The notes under the pieces: model-generated
The model's input: only the letters and a program-made list of their open reading frames with translations
Databases searched by the model: none
What the model was told of the DNA's origin: nothing
Source: Corylus avellana
Taxonomy: Eukaryota > Streptophyta > Magnoliopsida > Fagales > Betulaceae
Assembly (NCBI RefSeq): GCF_901000735.1
Contig: NC_081542.1
Location: 32,445,871-32,509,870, forward strand
DNA: 64,000 bases
Direction: 5' to 3'
Part shown: one piece after another, positions 36,186-54,792 of the stretch
How positions within the stretch are numbered: position 1 is the stretch's first letter
Layout: each line of letters opens with the position of its first letter
Position numbers and translations under genes: made by a program

Positions 36186-36497
36186 CAGATATTCCTTTAT
36201 ATATTTAAATTTTAATATATATCTAATGGCATTGTTTTGAATTTTATAAGGATATAAGTATATTCTTTAGGCTTTAGGGTTTTATAAAGATAAAACCAAA
36301 TGTTGTGTTGGTAATATCTTTATGCACCTAATCTAGGGTTTCTTAAAATCCAAGCTCATCCCCACTCTTTCTACATGATTTTTATGGAGGTAATTTCAAT
36401 GTGTTTTTTGTTATTGCTCCACTATTTGGTCAAATTTTTTTTTTTCGATTTTTTTTTTTAGACTCTATTTTTGATACCTTTGAAAGTTTGAATATTT

Positions 36498-36766
36498 GAT
36501 TGTTAATCTCCTATAAAATTGGTCTTCCAACAGAGATCGCATAACTATACAAATTGGATTGACATTGTTGATGGTTGATGAACTTTTTTTTTTTTTTTTT
36601 TTAATCATTTGATCTATTTTTATTATTGCTCCATTGTTTGGTAGATTTTTTTTTTTTTTTTTCAACATTTGAACATTTGATTGTTAATCTCTTATAAAAT
36701 TAGTCTTCCAATAGAGATTGTGTAGCTATACAAATTGGATTGAAATTGTTGACCGTTGATGAACTT
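36498..36766 (+). repeat. Tandem duplication, period 181 bp, upstream of the hAT transposase
   Basis: GATTGTTAATCTC...CTATACAAATTGGATTGA occurs at 36498 and again at 36679, each followed by TTGATGAAC. Copies differ by scattered substitutions. T-rich runs lie between them. Confidence 0.85.
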
Positions 36767-37290
36767 ATTTTTTAATTATTTGATCGATTTATTTAATAAC
36801 ATATGGAGGACAATAACATTCTTAGTGGTACAATTGGTACAAGTGAGACACCCATGGATGGCAATAGCGCTGCCCCTATTCTTATAGAAGAGGGTAATCC
36901 CAAAACAAATTCCTCTATAAATACTCAAAGCCCCACACCATCCCTCCTACCACAATCCAAAAAACCACATATTAATTAGTCTGTTGTATGGTACTACTTT
37001 AAAAAAGTGGAACCAAAGGTTGATTGTTGATGAACTTATTTTTTAATCATTTGATCGATCAATTTAATAACAAATGGAGGACAATGACATCCTTAGTAGT
37101 ACAATTGGTACAAGTGAGACACCAATGGATGGCAATAGCACTGCCCCTATTCTTATAGGAGAGCACAATCCCAAAACAATTTCCTCTATAAATACTCAAA
37201 GCCCCACACCTTCCCTCCTACCACAACCCAAAAAAATCACCTGTTAATTAGTCTGTTGTATGGGACCACTTTAAAAAAGTGGAACCAATT
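36750..37290 (+). repeat. Tandem duplication, period 271 bp, covering the transposase start
   Basis: ATGGAGGACAATAACATTC at 36803 and ATGGAGGACAATGACATCC at 37074 begin two copies of the same block, each including the start codon, the Ser/Thr/Pro-rich leader and the first BED residues (VVWYYFKKVEP / VVWDHFKKVEP). Copy 1 keeps the leader and BED start in one frame apart from a TAG near 36977. Copy 2 is shifted by one base before the BED residues. Confidence 0.88.
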
Positions 37291-39151
37291 GACAATGATA
37301 ACCCTCAAGCTAAGTGCAATTATTGCAATAGATTGCTGGCGTGTCATAGAAGATTTGGCACTTCAGCCATGATGAACCACTTACAATCTGCCTACCTAAA
37401 CTCTCCACTTAAACAAAAGAAACTCCCCAAAAATCAAACTTTTTTGCAAATTTCATTTTTGAAGGTGGTAGACGCCATTGGTAGTGGTAGCCCCCACTTG
37501 GGATTTCTAAAGTATGATGCGGACAAAGTTAGGGGTTTGATTGCTAGGTATTTGATCAAATGTGAGTTGCCTTTCAAGCATGTGGAGATTGAAGGGTTTA
37601 TAGAATATACTAATGGACTAAAACCTAGGTTCAAAGTGCCATGTCATATAACTGTGCAAAAAGATTGCATGCACTTATACATGGAAGAGAAGCTTAAGTT
37701 AAAGGCTTTGTTAAGCGACCAAAGGGTTTGCCTCACTATTGATACATGGACATCCTTGCAAAATTTGAACTACATGTGTATTACTGCTCATTTCATAGAC
37801 TGTGATTGGATTATGCATAAGAAAATCCTTAAGTTTTGCCTAGTTCCCAATCATAAAGGTGGGACCATTGGAAGGGTGTTTGGGAGTTCATTGATAGAGT
37901 GGGGGATTGATAGTATTTTCACAATTACAGTTGATAATGCCTCCTCTAATGATGTGGATATTGAATATATGAAAACGAGAGTGAAGGATAAGAATTTTAC
38001 TATTTTGGGAGGTGAGTTTCTTCACATGCGGTGTGTTGCTCATATTTTGAATTTTGTTGTAAGTGATGGGTTGAAAGACTTAAATGATTCTATTAGTAAT
38101 ATTAGACATGCAGTGAGATATGTGAGGTCTTTACCGTTGAGGATGGCAAAGTTTAAAGAATGTATAGAGCGTGAAAATATTAAGTACTTAATGCTGAGCA
38201 TCACTGAAAAGTACCAAAAAGCATTTGAACTAATGGGGGAGGATGAGAATAATTTGGTTGTTCCTGGATTTCTTGATTGGGAAAATGCTAGGGCATTTGT
38301 GAAGTTTTTGAAAAAAAATTATGATGCAACATTGAACATGTCTAGTTCAACTTATGTCACTTTCAATTTATATTTCATGCAGCTTTGTATTGTTCAAAAC
38401 ACCTTGAATGTTGGGTGTCTAAGTTCTGATCATATCATGAGTACCATGAGTATTAATATGGAAAGTAAGTATAAGAGTATTAGGGAATATGGATAAGATC
38501 AACTTGATGTTATATATTGCTTTTGTTCTTGACCCGTGCTACAAGATGAACGCTTTGGTGTTTTGGTTGAAAGAATGCAATGGGCAAAAGTGGGCAAATA
38601 AAATAGAGGCAAACATGAGACACCTTAAACGTTTGATTGAGCAATACAATAAGTTTAATGGGAGTATGGTGCCTAACTTTGATGTGGGTATAGGAAGTTC
38701 AAATGCTACTTCCTTGAATGTTGTTGATGATGACTTGGAAGATAATTGTGATATGAAAGAATTTAATTCATTGTTTTCGCAATACCTTGTCGAAAATAAT
38801 GATTTGGGGTGTATGTTGGAGATGGAAAGGTATTTGTTAGATTGTTGTGAAACAACAACAACAACAGAATTTGATATTTTAGCGTGGTGGAAGATTAATG
38901 TGCCAAAATATCATATCCCTGCAAAGATAGCCCATGATGTATTGGATATCCTCATTTCCACTGTTGCTTCTGAGTACGCCTTTAGTACCGGGGGACGTGT
39001 GTTGGATTCCTTTAGGAGTTCATTGTCTCCACTTACCGTTGAGGGCCATGAGGCCTTGATTTGCACACAAAATTGGATAAGGAACATGCCAATTAACATT
39101 CGAGAGTTAGAGAAATTTGTGGAAAGCTATGATGAGCAACACAAATGTTAA
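37074..39151 (+). pseudogene. hAT transposase with BED finger (ricesleeper-like), one frameshift
   Basis: The main frame is 37279-38496, followed by a +1-shifted frame 38489-39151. Together they give about 620 residues, near full length for this family. The BED zinc finger has CNYC near 37317, but the last ligand Cys is Tyr (MMNHLQSAY). The RNase H-like core begins at LTIDTWTS (first catalytic Asp) near 37730 and continues to TVDNASSND (second Asp) near 37930. The DUF4413-like middle and the C-terminal hAT dimerisation region (ILAWWKINVPKYH ... STVASEYAFSTGGR) follow. The break at about 38490 and the shift upstream of 37279 remove function. Ricesleeper-type proteins can also be domesticated host genes, but the intact termini argue for a transposon. 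Confidence 0.9.
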
Positions 39152-39527
39152 ATTGTATATAAATTAGTTGAAAATTTTATTCATTTAACTCAAGATCTTT
39201 TATTACTCGGTTTGTACATTTAACTCAAGTTTAATCTATTTTAGATGAGCCTCAAACTCAAGCTTCAAATTCAAGGAATCAAGTCTCATCTCTTTCTCTT
39301 ACTTAAAAGTTCATTAGTAATAAAAGGTTATTATTTTGTCATATTTTACTTACAAATTACAATATAATTATCATTATATTTTACATTTAATTGATTTCGT
39401 GATTTGTACTTGTAGGTGCTAATTTGGATTTATGGTGTGCCATAGATCCGTTGCCACTTGCCATCAACATCTACTTATGAATGTGTTACATTTAGATTTA
39501 ATTTATGTTATGTATGTTTTGAATTTC

Positions 39528-39529
<2 letters not shown>

Positions 39530-39575
<46 letters not shown>
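39530..39575. repeat. (AT)n microsatellite
   Basis: About 23 AT units, in the 3' part of the hAT element. Confidence 0.95.
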
Positions 39576-39578
<3 letters not shown>

Positions 39579-39714
39579 GTTTGTCTGATTTGTAATTTAC
39601 TTTTCTTATATTTGATGGATTTATAATGTTGTTGGATTTCACTATTATGAAGTATGAAACTCTTCTGATTTTTCTGATTTAGTTGCCATATATGGTTTAA
39701 AACGCTCATTACCT

Positions 39715-39885
39715 CAAATGCGGATAGTGGATAATATCTGCATTAACCGCGCAAATGCCGATAGTAATCGTATGATGCGGAGGAATAGTAATCATATGAT
39801 ACGGATGCGGATACAGATATCAAAAACCATTATCCGCATTTTGCGGATGCGGATATTGCTATTATCCGTATCCGCATCTGCATTT
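39715..39885 (+). repeat. Subterminal GCGGAT/ATCCGC repeats, right end of hAT
   Basis: Repeated ATGCGGATAGTGG, ATACGGATGCGGATA and CATTATCCGCATTTTGCGG words mirror the left-end cluster. Confidence 0.7.
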
Positions 39886-39902
39886 TTACTCCTAATTAAA
39901 AT

Positions 39903-40400
39903 AATGTCATCAACATAAATGAGAATAAAAATGTACTAAGTTGGAGTCCAAATAAAGACCAAGTATGAGTTGGCCTTAAAAGCCGTGAGTCGTAGCTGCA
40001 TAAGAACCATGCCCAAGGTGCCTGTTTCAACCCATAGATCGCTTTCCGCATAAGACACACGTAGTTTGGATTATTTCGATGTACAAACCCAGGTGGATGT
40101 TGCGTAAACACACATTTCTTATAAACCATGCAAAAAAGCATTTTGTATATCAATTTGGTTGATGCGGACCCAACCAAGGACAACATCAATCGGTCTCTAG
40201 TCAATTTAATAACAAGACTAAATGTATCATCAAAATCCACGGGCTAGGCTGTTGATGATAGCCATTAGCAATCAAACAAGCTTACTTGAATATGTTTGGG
40301 AGACATGGGAGAGTTCGAGTGTGGTAATGAATTTGGTGTCAGGCTTGTGCTAGATGGATGAGAGACATGTAACGGAGAAGGAGAAGAAGACACGTTAGGT
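39903..40400 (-). pseudogene. Copia RT fragment (N-terminal half)
   Basis: The minus strand carries DFDDTFSLVIKLT, then FTQHPPGFVHR and [16 protein letters not shown], then FMLMTLF corresponding to the YVDD box cut by the hAT insertion. The usual NAFLHG box is altered to KMLFCM. A Ser/Pro-rich integrase-RT linker is readable to about 40415. Frame is broken at several points. Confidence 0.82.
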
Positions 40401-40415
40401 GGATGACGTGATACA

Positions 40416-40490
40416 AATCCATGAATGGTCTCTTCATTGTCTTTATTGAAATGCTTGTCATTAATACTATGAGTTGGAACTTTTTAAAAT
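40416..40490 (-). repeat. LTR fragment of the deleted copia element
   Basis: This matches 33650-33730 in the other LTR at most positions and is joined to pol linker sequence on its left. It marks the right edge of the copia relic and of the transposon-dense half of the window. Confidence 0.7.
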
Positions 40491-40873
40491 GCCTCCGTTT
40501 ATACTATACAATATACGTATGTCCTATATATAAACAAGTTACGTACATGCCTGAATTATGAATAATTTATGTGCATATAAACAATACATTATGAGGCATA
40601 TTAATTGACCTATTAATTATGTAGTGAAAACTGAAAACCTTAAACAACTCCATTAACACTTGAATCCATCGATTAGAGTTTAGAGGATCATGGAATTGTG
40701 AATTTATCCCATTATTTGTAAACCCTAATTGTATGATCAGGTGAGGTACTTAGTAGCACTAATTTGGCGGGAAGAGTTTGTTTGTTATGAATGTTGGTTA
40801 GAAAGCAAGAACTCACTCCATCTCCCTCCTCCCTCCCTCCTCTATAATTTTTTACCTTTTTTTTTTGTGTGTC
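40491..40873. other. Upstream region of the fasciclin-like gene
   Basis: About 380 bp of AT-rich sequence between the copia relic and the TATA box. It contains TATACTATACAATATACGTA and a CTCCCTCCTCCCTCC pyrimidine patch near 40830-40850, common in plant core promoters. No gene seen. Confidence 0.5.
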
Positions 40874-40880
40874 TATATAA
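40874..40880 (+). promoter_or_regulatory. TATA box of the fasciclin-like gene
   Basis: TATATAA (in CTATATAAATCC) lies 94 bp before the ATG and follows a T-rich and CT-rich patch. A transcription start about 30 bp downstream would give a leader of roughly 65 bases. Confidence 0.65.
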
Positions 40881-40974
40881 ATCCATTCTCACAAAGATCC
40901 ATTTTCAACTCCACTTGACCAGATTGAAAAGATTTTCCAAGAAAAACAGAGCAAGAAAGCAAGAAAACAGAGTG

Positions 40975-41859
40975 ATGGCCAACTTCCCGTCTCTCCTCTC
41001 CTTCCTTACCATACTCACCATCATCAACCCCATAATCAGTACCTCAGCTCCAGCACAACCTCCAACCACCACCTCCTCCGCTCCACCACCACCGCCGCCC
41101 CCTCCGACTGTACCACCTCCATTGCCAACACCCCCACCATCTCCTCCCCCACCTCCATTACGAACAACGCCGCCACCACCTCCTCCTCCTAAATCACCAT
41201 CTTCACCGCCACCTCTTCCACCTCCTCCACCACCTCCTCCGCCACACACGCCGCCACCATCACTGCCGCCCCAACAACTGAACAACATAATCGACGCACT
41301 GATCGGAGCAGGGGACTTCACGAATTGGGCGAACATAATCTCAATGATAAACCCACTAACTCTCCCAATGAGCGCCACCCTCTTCATCCCTCAGGAGAAC
41401 TCCCTCAACCACACACCCAACATGGACCCCTTCATTGTACCCTACCACATCGTCCCTCAGCGCCTCTCTTTCTCCGACCTCCAGCTCTTGAACACCAACA
41501 CCCGCCTCCCCACTCTCCTCCCCGGAAACTCCATCCTCATCACCAACACCTCCGCCTCCAACTTCACCCTCGACGACTCTCCGATCACCCAACCAGACTT
41601 CTACAGCACCTCTGCCTTGGCTGTACACTCCATTGCATCCCTTCTTGACTACGCTCTCTATGGTGGCGATGGATTCGGCTCCTTGCCGAAACCGGAGGTC
41701 GTTACACCCGCACCACTGCCCTCCGCGCCAGGACCACAAATCATTGACTCATCAACGGTTGCTGCGTCCTTGTGTAGCCACTTTCCAATTGATCTTCTCT
41801 TGGTTGCTTGCGCGCTACTTTTCACATTCAAGATTCACGGGAACCCTCTTTCTTGCTAG
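40975..41859 (+). CDS. Fasciclin-domain, proline-rich (extensin-like) cell-surface protein
   Basis: Single exon, 294 codons. I chose ATG 40975 because it begins a signal peptide (hydrophobic residues 5-22) and sits at the normal distance from the TATA box. An upstream in-frame ATG at 40729 would lie before the TATA. Residues 28-98 are almost only Pro, Ser and Thr with SPPP and SPPPPP blocks, sites for hydroxyproline glycosylation of extensin type. Residues 99-235 form one fasciclin domain, with ATLFIPQ near 134 and the YHIVPQ box near 157. NTS and NFT are possible N-glycosylation sites at 191 and 196. A Pro/Ala-rich spacer follows, and residues 270-285 are a hydrophobic C-terminal segment that could be a GPI-anchor signal. 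The role would be in the wall or plasma membrane. It fits the single-domain FLA group (FLA19-21-like). The exact orthologue is not certain. Confidence 0.88.
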   Translation: MANFPSLLSFLTILTIINPIISTSAPAQPPTTTSSAPPPPPPPPTVPPPLPTPPPSPPPPPLRTTPPPPPPPKSPSSPPPLPPPPPPPPPHTPPPSLPPQQLNNIIDALIGAGDFTNWANIISMINPLTLPMSATLFIPQENSLNHTPNMDPFIVPYHIVPQRLSFSDLQLLNTNTRLPTLLPGNSILITNTSASNFTLDDSPITQPDFYSTSALAVHSIASLLDYALYGGDGFGSLPKPEVVTPAPLPSAPGPQIIDSSTVAASLCSHFPIDLLLVACALLFTFKIHGNPLSC

Positions 41860-43405
41860 TTAGTTAGTTGATGGGTTTTCCAAGAATTGGATGGAGAGTT
41901 GTTTATGGAGCAGAAAGCCATATAGATATGTTTCTTCATTTCTTGGGCTATATTTCTATGGTGGGTTGTTTCTAAATTTGAGGAATCTTGGGACCTCTGC
42001 CAAAACACCATCATCATGAATGTCAAGTAGATTGAAGAATCCTTGTTATTTTTCATTTTTTGCAATGATCCTCCTGTACATGAACGAATGACGAATGTAT
42101 TCTTTCTCATGAATTCATGTGATAGTTTTTTTTTTTTTTTTTTTAATTGAAATGGGATGCGGCTATAAAACGGATCCATCTCAAACGAAGGTTCTTTTTT
42201 CTCTGTTTTTCCCCGTTTTCTTTCCTACATCTCATTTGTTTAATGCTTGCTGGCTTGCTGCCCTCGAATTATCAACGTTAATCATTATGAATATCAACAA
42301 ACAATGGGCTGCATGCCCAAAATCTGAAGAATTATGGTCCATTGGTGCACAACAGTTAAGCCAGCTGATTGATTGTTGACAGCGATAACTTCACCTGGGT
42401 GAGTCTCGAAACAAAAACTCTTTTATTTTTGGATATTTTGCTAGAAATTGGAAATATAAACTCAACTGGATCTCAAACAATTTGGTTCCCATTCTATAAG
42501 GTGTCCACTTTCCAATCTATTCTGGCCTCTGGGTTTGTAGAATGAATTGATCTTCTAATAATTTGCAGGGGTACTTAATTTATCTCATTATTATTACCCT
42601 TTCAAATCATTCACAATCACCCATGAGGGCGCCAACCAATTGCATTTTTTGGCATTGTATGTTTGAATGATTTTTAGATGTGCATCAATGGTAAAATAAG
42701 GCTATGTCATTGTGAAATCAGTTTTGGGTGCTCAGAATTGGGTAATTGGTGTTCCAATCTAAAGAATTAGGATTATGGTTAAACTTTGATATTTTCTAAC
42801 ACACACACAAGAGATAATCAGCAAGAAATGGTTGTACAGCTGAAAGTATACACAGAAAAATGGTAAATGAAAAACTAGAATTAAATCATACATCATTGTA
42901 CATTTGGTGTAAGAGAGCAGAAAACACCAACGCCAAACAAGGAAGAGAAAAGTAGGTACTTCCCTTTATGCTTTCCTAGGAATGATAATTAAGATGAGTC
43001 ATCATGTTGAAAAGAATTGTAATTTTGGTGCCATTTCACCTTACAGTGATCAGTTTCAGAGACACCCTTTTGTGTCAGTCCTACTTCCATTCATTTCCAG
43101 CCTAAATAAAACCAGCATTTCTTATTGTATACAAATTCCTATATAGAAATAAATGGCAGTAAGAAAAGGATAATATAGTTAAACCTAAAACCGTATCAGC
43201 GTATACAGTGAGTGGATGTACATTCCACAAAGGCTGGTAAAATTTTCTAAACAACAGCAGCCTTATTTGTGCACAACTCACACCCAGGATTTGGTCTTCC
43301 CCTGTTATGGATGTTTGAAAGAAAGAATTAGGCCTACTTGACTAAATAGAATAAGAAGCTACCTTGAATGAAAAAGAATGATGGGACCTATTTCTCTTCC
43401 TTGTT
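41860..43405. other. 3' flanks between the fasciclin-like gene and JMJ gene
   Basis: The 3' UTRs of two convergent genes and the spacer between them. A T-rich run lies at 42126-42144. No reading frame with a domain, no inverted repeat, and no RNA gene was seen. Confidence 0.6.
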
Positions 43406-52136
<8,731 letters not shown>

Positions 52137-52180
52137 TGGCTAAAAAAAAGGTAAACCCTAATTTACCAAGTGATAGATAC
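52137..52180 (-). other. 5' UTR part of the first coding exon of the JMJ gene
   Basis: A good acceptor (TTTATTTTGCAG) ends at 52181, so 44 bases of leader are joined to ATG 52136. A likely non-coding exon ends at a donor GTAACCCC directly below 52684. The transcript model is inferred from splice signals. Confidence 0.6.
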
Positions 52181-52683
52181 CTGCAAAATAAACCCTTTTA
52201 ATGACCTACCCAAATCAATACAGAAGCCATTTATCTGGAACAAACCCTCAAAAATTTGATACTTTAGATAGAAACAGAGAGAGAAGGCTATCAAATATAT
52301 ATGTACCAAATTCTAAGAGCTCCAAAAGCAGTCCCCAAGAGCAGGTTGGTTCTACTTTCTGAATCAAGCAAACTTAACCCACAAAAGACCCCATAACAAA
52401 ACAAAAAAACAAAAAAAACAATCAATAAATTGCAAATTGAAAACCCATCCCCCTGCAATTATGAAAAGTTAATTCTACAACCCAACAAAAAAAAAAAAAA
52501 AAAAGGAAATATCTTGTCAAATCTGGTTTTTCTAATTAAAGAATAAGAATTGACCAAGTAAAAACAATCAAAATTTGAAAAAAGAAACAGATAGTTTAGT
52601 TTGGGGAAGGAAGACCTAAGAATAAAATAATAATGAAGAAGAGGAAGATAAAAAGAAGGCAAAAAAGGTTTAGGAGGGGTTAC

Positions 52684-53150
52684 CTTAACAGGGGGCTAAG
52701 ATCATTGGAGGTGGAAAGACGTGTAAATTGGGGTCTTTTTATTTAGTTTTTATTAATTGCGGGTATTATTTTTTTAAAAAAAAAAAAAGTAGATTTGTAA
52801 TTGGGGAGTTAATTAAGAATAATAAGAATAGGAAATCAACATTAAAGTAGGAAACGAAACGAGGAAGTTGGATCCAAATCTAATCTAAGGGTCGCGGGAG
52901 AGAGAACGTGGTGACGGTTAATGGAAAAGATAGAGAGAGAGAGAGAGAGAGTCAACATGAATGAATGAAGAAGCCTTCCAGTTCCACCGCCACAACAAAA
53001 GAAAAGCATTAACGGAATCCAACCAACCACAAACGTTGTACTCTTTCTTCTTCTTCTTCGCGTGAGTTGTGTTTCTTTTGCTCTTATAGCTCTTACACGT
53101 TCGCGTCGGTAGTCGGTACTTGTTTACGTACAATACAAGGTGTACCCTTT
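52684..53150 (-). promoter_or_regulatory. Probable non-coding first exon and promoter region of the JMJ gene
   Basis: The stretch upstream of the leader intron holds a (GA)n run at 52933-52951 and pyrimidine-rich patches (TTTCTTCTTCTTCTTCG near 53045). These are typical of broadly expressed plant genes without a clear TATA box. The exact start cannot be placed. Confidence 0.45.
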
Positions 53151-53646
53151 CTTAAAACATTCTCTCTCTTCTTTATCTTTTTCTTTTTTCTTTTTCTTTT
53201 TTTTTTATAACCACTTTGCTTGCATCATTCTGTGGGCGTACGTTTTTTTTTCTTTTTTATTATTATTATTGTATTAAATCTGTGGGCGTATTAATTAACG
53301 TAGAGAGAATAGGATATTGAAATAGGGATAGTATATAAAACTTTACCAACCATTCTTACTTTTTATTATTTTTGTAATTATACTTTTAAATTTTTAAAAG
53401 TGCCAATTTAATATATCCCTTTGAAATTGGGATAGGAGAAATGTCAAAACTTTCAAAATGCATCTTCTTTTTTTTTTTTTGAAAAAAAAAAAAATGTATG
53501 TATTTAAGCGTTTGTCAAGTTTTAACGAAATTTACAAAAATATTTATATTTAAATCTTCGGAAAAAAAAAACAATTAATATAAAATAGTGATATTTTGGA
53601 ACTTTTAACGGGATTTAAAGGAAAATCCTAAAGAATTTATGAAATA
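53151..53646. other. AT-rich intergenic stretch
   Basis: T-rich and A-rich homopolymer runs (for example 53470-53495). No gene or clear repeat structure was seen. Confidence 0.5.
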
Positions 53647-53831
53647 ATGCTAGCGCATCTACTCCTGTCATTCCTTCGTCCTTCTCTATTATTTATTTTT
53701 TTTTTTTAAATCAATCACTTGGTTTACCTTTACTTAGGTGGTCCTATAAATTTAATAGTTGATTTTTATTTTTTTATTTTTAAAAAGTATTGAGAAGGAT
53801 GGAAGAATGACAAGAGTAAATGATGTAGCAT
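53647..53831. mobile_element. Small inverted-repeat MITE
   Basis: The left end ATGCTAGCGCATCTACTCCT and the right end (complement ATGCTACATCATTTACTCTT) are inverted repeats over about 45 bp, both followed by TGTCATTCTTCCATCCTTCTC-like sequence. Length is 185 bp. Target duplication unclear, so no superfamily is given. Confidence 0.65.
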
Positions 53832-53865
53832 AAATTAAGTGAAACATTGGTACACTAAAAATTGA

Positions 53866-53962
53866 CACTTTTTTTTTTTTGACATCTGCACAAGAGGCGA
53901 GAAGAGGATTTGAACTAGTGACATCCGCATCATCCCAGCCAATTGACCTACCTCTTAAGGGC
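53866..53962 (-). mobile_element. Short SINE with perfect TSD
   Basis: A 97-bp unit lies between perfect 7-mers aaattga at 53859-53865 and 53963-53969. On the minus strand it starts GCCCTTAAGAGG. The A box TAGGTCAATTGG scores 11 of 12, and the B box AGTTCAAATCC scores 10 of 11. A short body GCCTCTTGTGCAGATGTC and a run of 12 A follow. These are all parts expected of a polymerase III-derived SINE. Confidence 0.82.
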
Positions 53963-54435
53963 AAATTGATAAGAGATCACAAATAGTAAGTAAAGTTTTC
54001 CCTATATATTATTTATTTCATGATTAAAATTTAAAGTTTGTGCATTTAATAATGTACATAACATTATTATTTAAATTTTTTTTAAAAAAAAAAAAATGTC
54101 AACATTGACACGGTCTCCACCGTTAAATTAACTAATTTTAAACTTTGGCCGTAAAATATATACTTTATATTTCATTTAAAATTAAGAGAATGATATTCCA
54201 AAAAGGAATAAGATCCGTTGATCTTTAATAGACATGGCTGTCATTATTTTGAAAATGAAATAACATATTATTGTCATAATGATACCAAGTATTCGTAATT
54301 TCAACATCCAGTCCAGGCCGACGGAATGGTGCGCTTTTGTCCATTTCATTTTGTTTGTCAGTTTCATCCCTTCTTCTTTTTTTTTTTTTTTTTTTTTTTC
54401 CTTCATTGTTTGGGATTGAATCTTATATCTACCGC

Positions 54436-54784
54436 TATGGGTGAAAAGGCAGTGTAGTAAAATCCGTTAATTATCTCCACTAACTGTATAGATGGTTAAC
54501 TAGGAGTTAGCGGTTAATAATCCTAATAACTATCAATTATTTTAAAAAGAAAAGAAAAAAAAAAAAACAAAAACAAAATGACGTTGTTTCTACTACATAC
54601 GACATCGTTTCTAAATTTGTACGACATCATTTCTAAATTTATATATATATATATATATATATATAGGTAGTTAGCAGTTTTTTCAAAACCTAAAACCGCT
54701 AACCGTATCCGCGCAATTAACGATTTTTCTTAACTGCCTTTAAAAGCTGTTAACGATTAGTAGGCGGTTATCTTTTCACCCTTA
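54436..54784. mobile_element. hAT MITE
   Basis: The ends TATGGGTGAAAAGG and CTTTTCACCCTTA are flanked by tctaccgc (54428-54435) and tctaccgt (54785-54792), an 8-bp duplication with one mismatch. The interior has repeated GGTTAAC/GTTAACGATTAG words and the phrase TACGACATCGTTTCTAAA, shared with the element at 57545-57838. Confidence 0.85.
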
Positions 54785-54792
54785 TCTACCGT

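Larger units (their letters stand above)
36044..39894 (+). mobile_element. hAT transposon with near-complete transposase gene
   Basis: Terminal inverted repeats TAGGGGTGAAAATG (left) and CATTTTTACTCCTA (right) are flanked by gttaaaat (36036-36043) and attaaaat (39895-39902), an 8-bp duplication with one mismatch. This is the hAT signature. Both ends carry dense GCGGAT/ATCCGC repeats. Length is 3851 bp. It lies within the copia RT gene, just after the YVDDI-like codons. Confidence 0.92.
33600..40490 (-). mobile_element. Deleted Ty1/copia element split by a solo LTR and a hAT element
   Basis: Copia pol pieces on the minus strand occur at 33780-34528, 35860-36043 and 39903-40400. They join into one co-linear RT-RNase H order when the two insertions are removed. 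LTR-like sequence flanks both sides: a block near 33650-33730 is repeated at 40416-40490 (GAATGGTCTCTTCAT, AAATGCTTGTCATTAAT). On the right this block is fused directly to the integrase-RT linker, so the primer site, gag, protease and integrase have been deleted. The left boundary of the LTR is uncertain. Confidence 0.75.

Noticed and set aside
40905..41387. Gly-rich open frame on the minus strand opposite the proline arm
   Set aside because: It is the complement of CCN proline codons. The plus-strand frame has a signal peptide and fasciclin domain. No independent evidence for the antisense frame.
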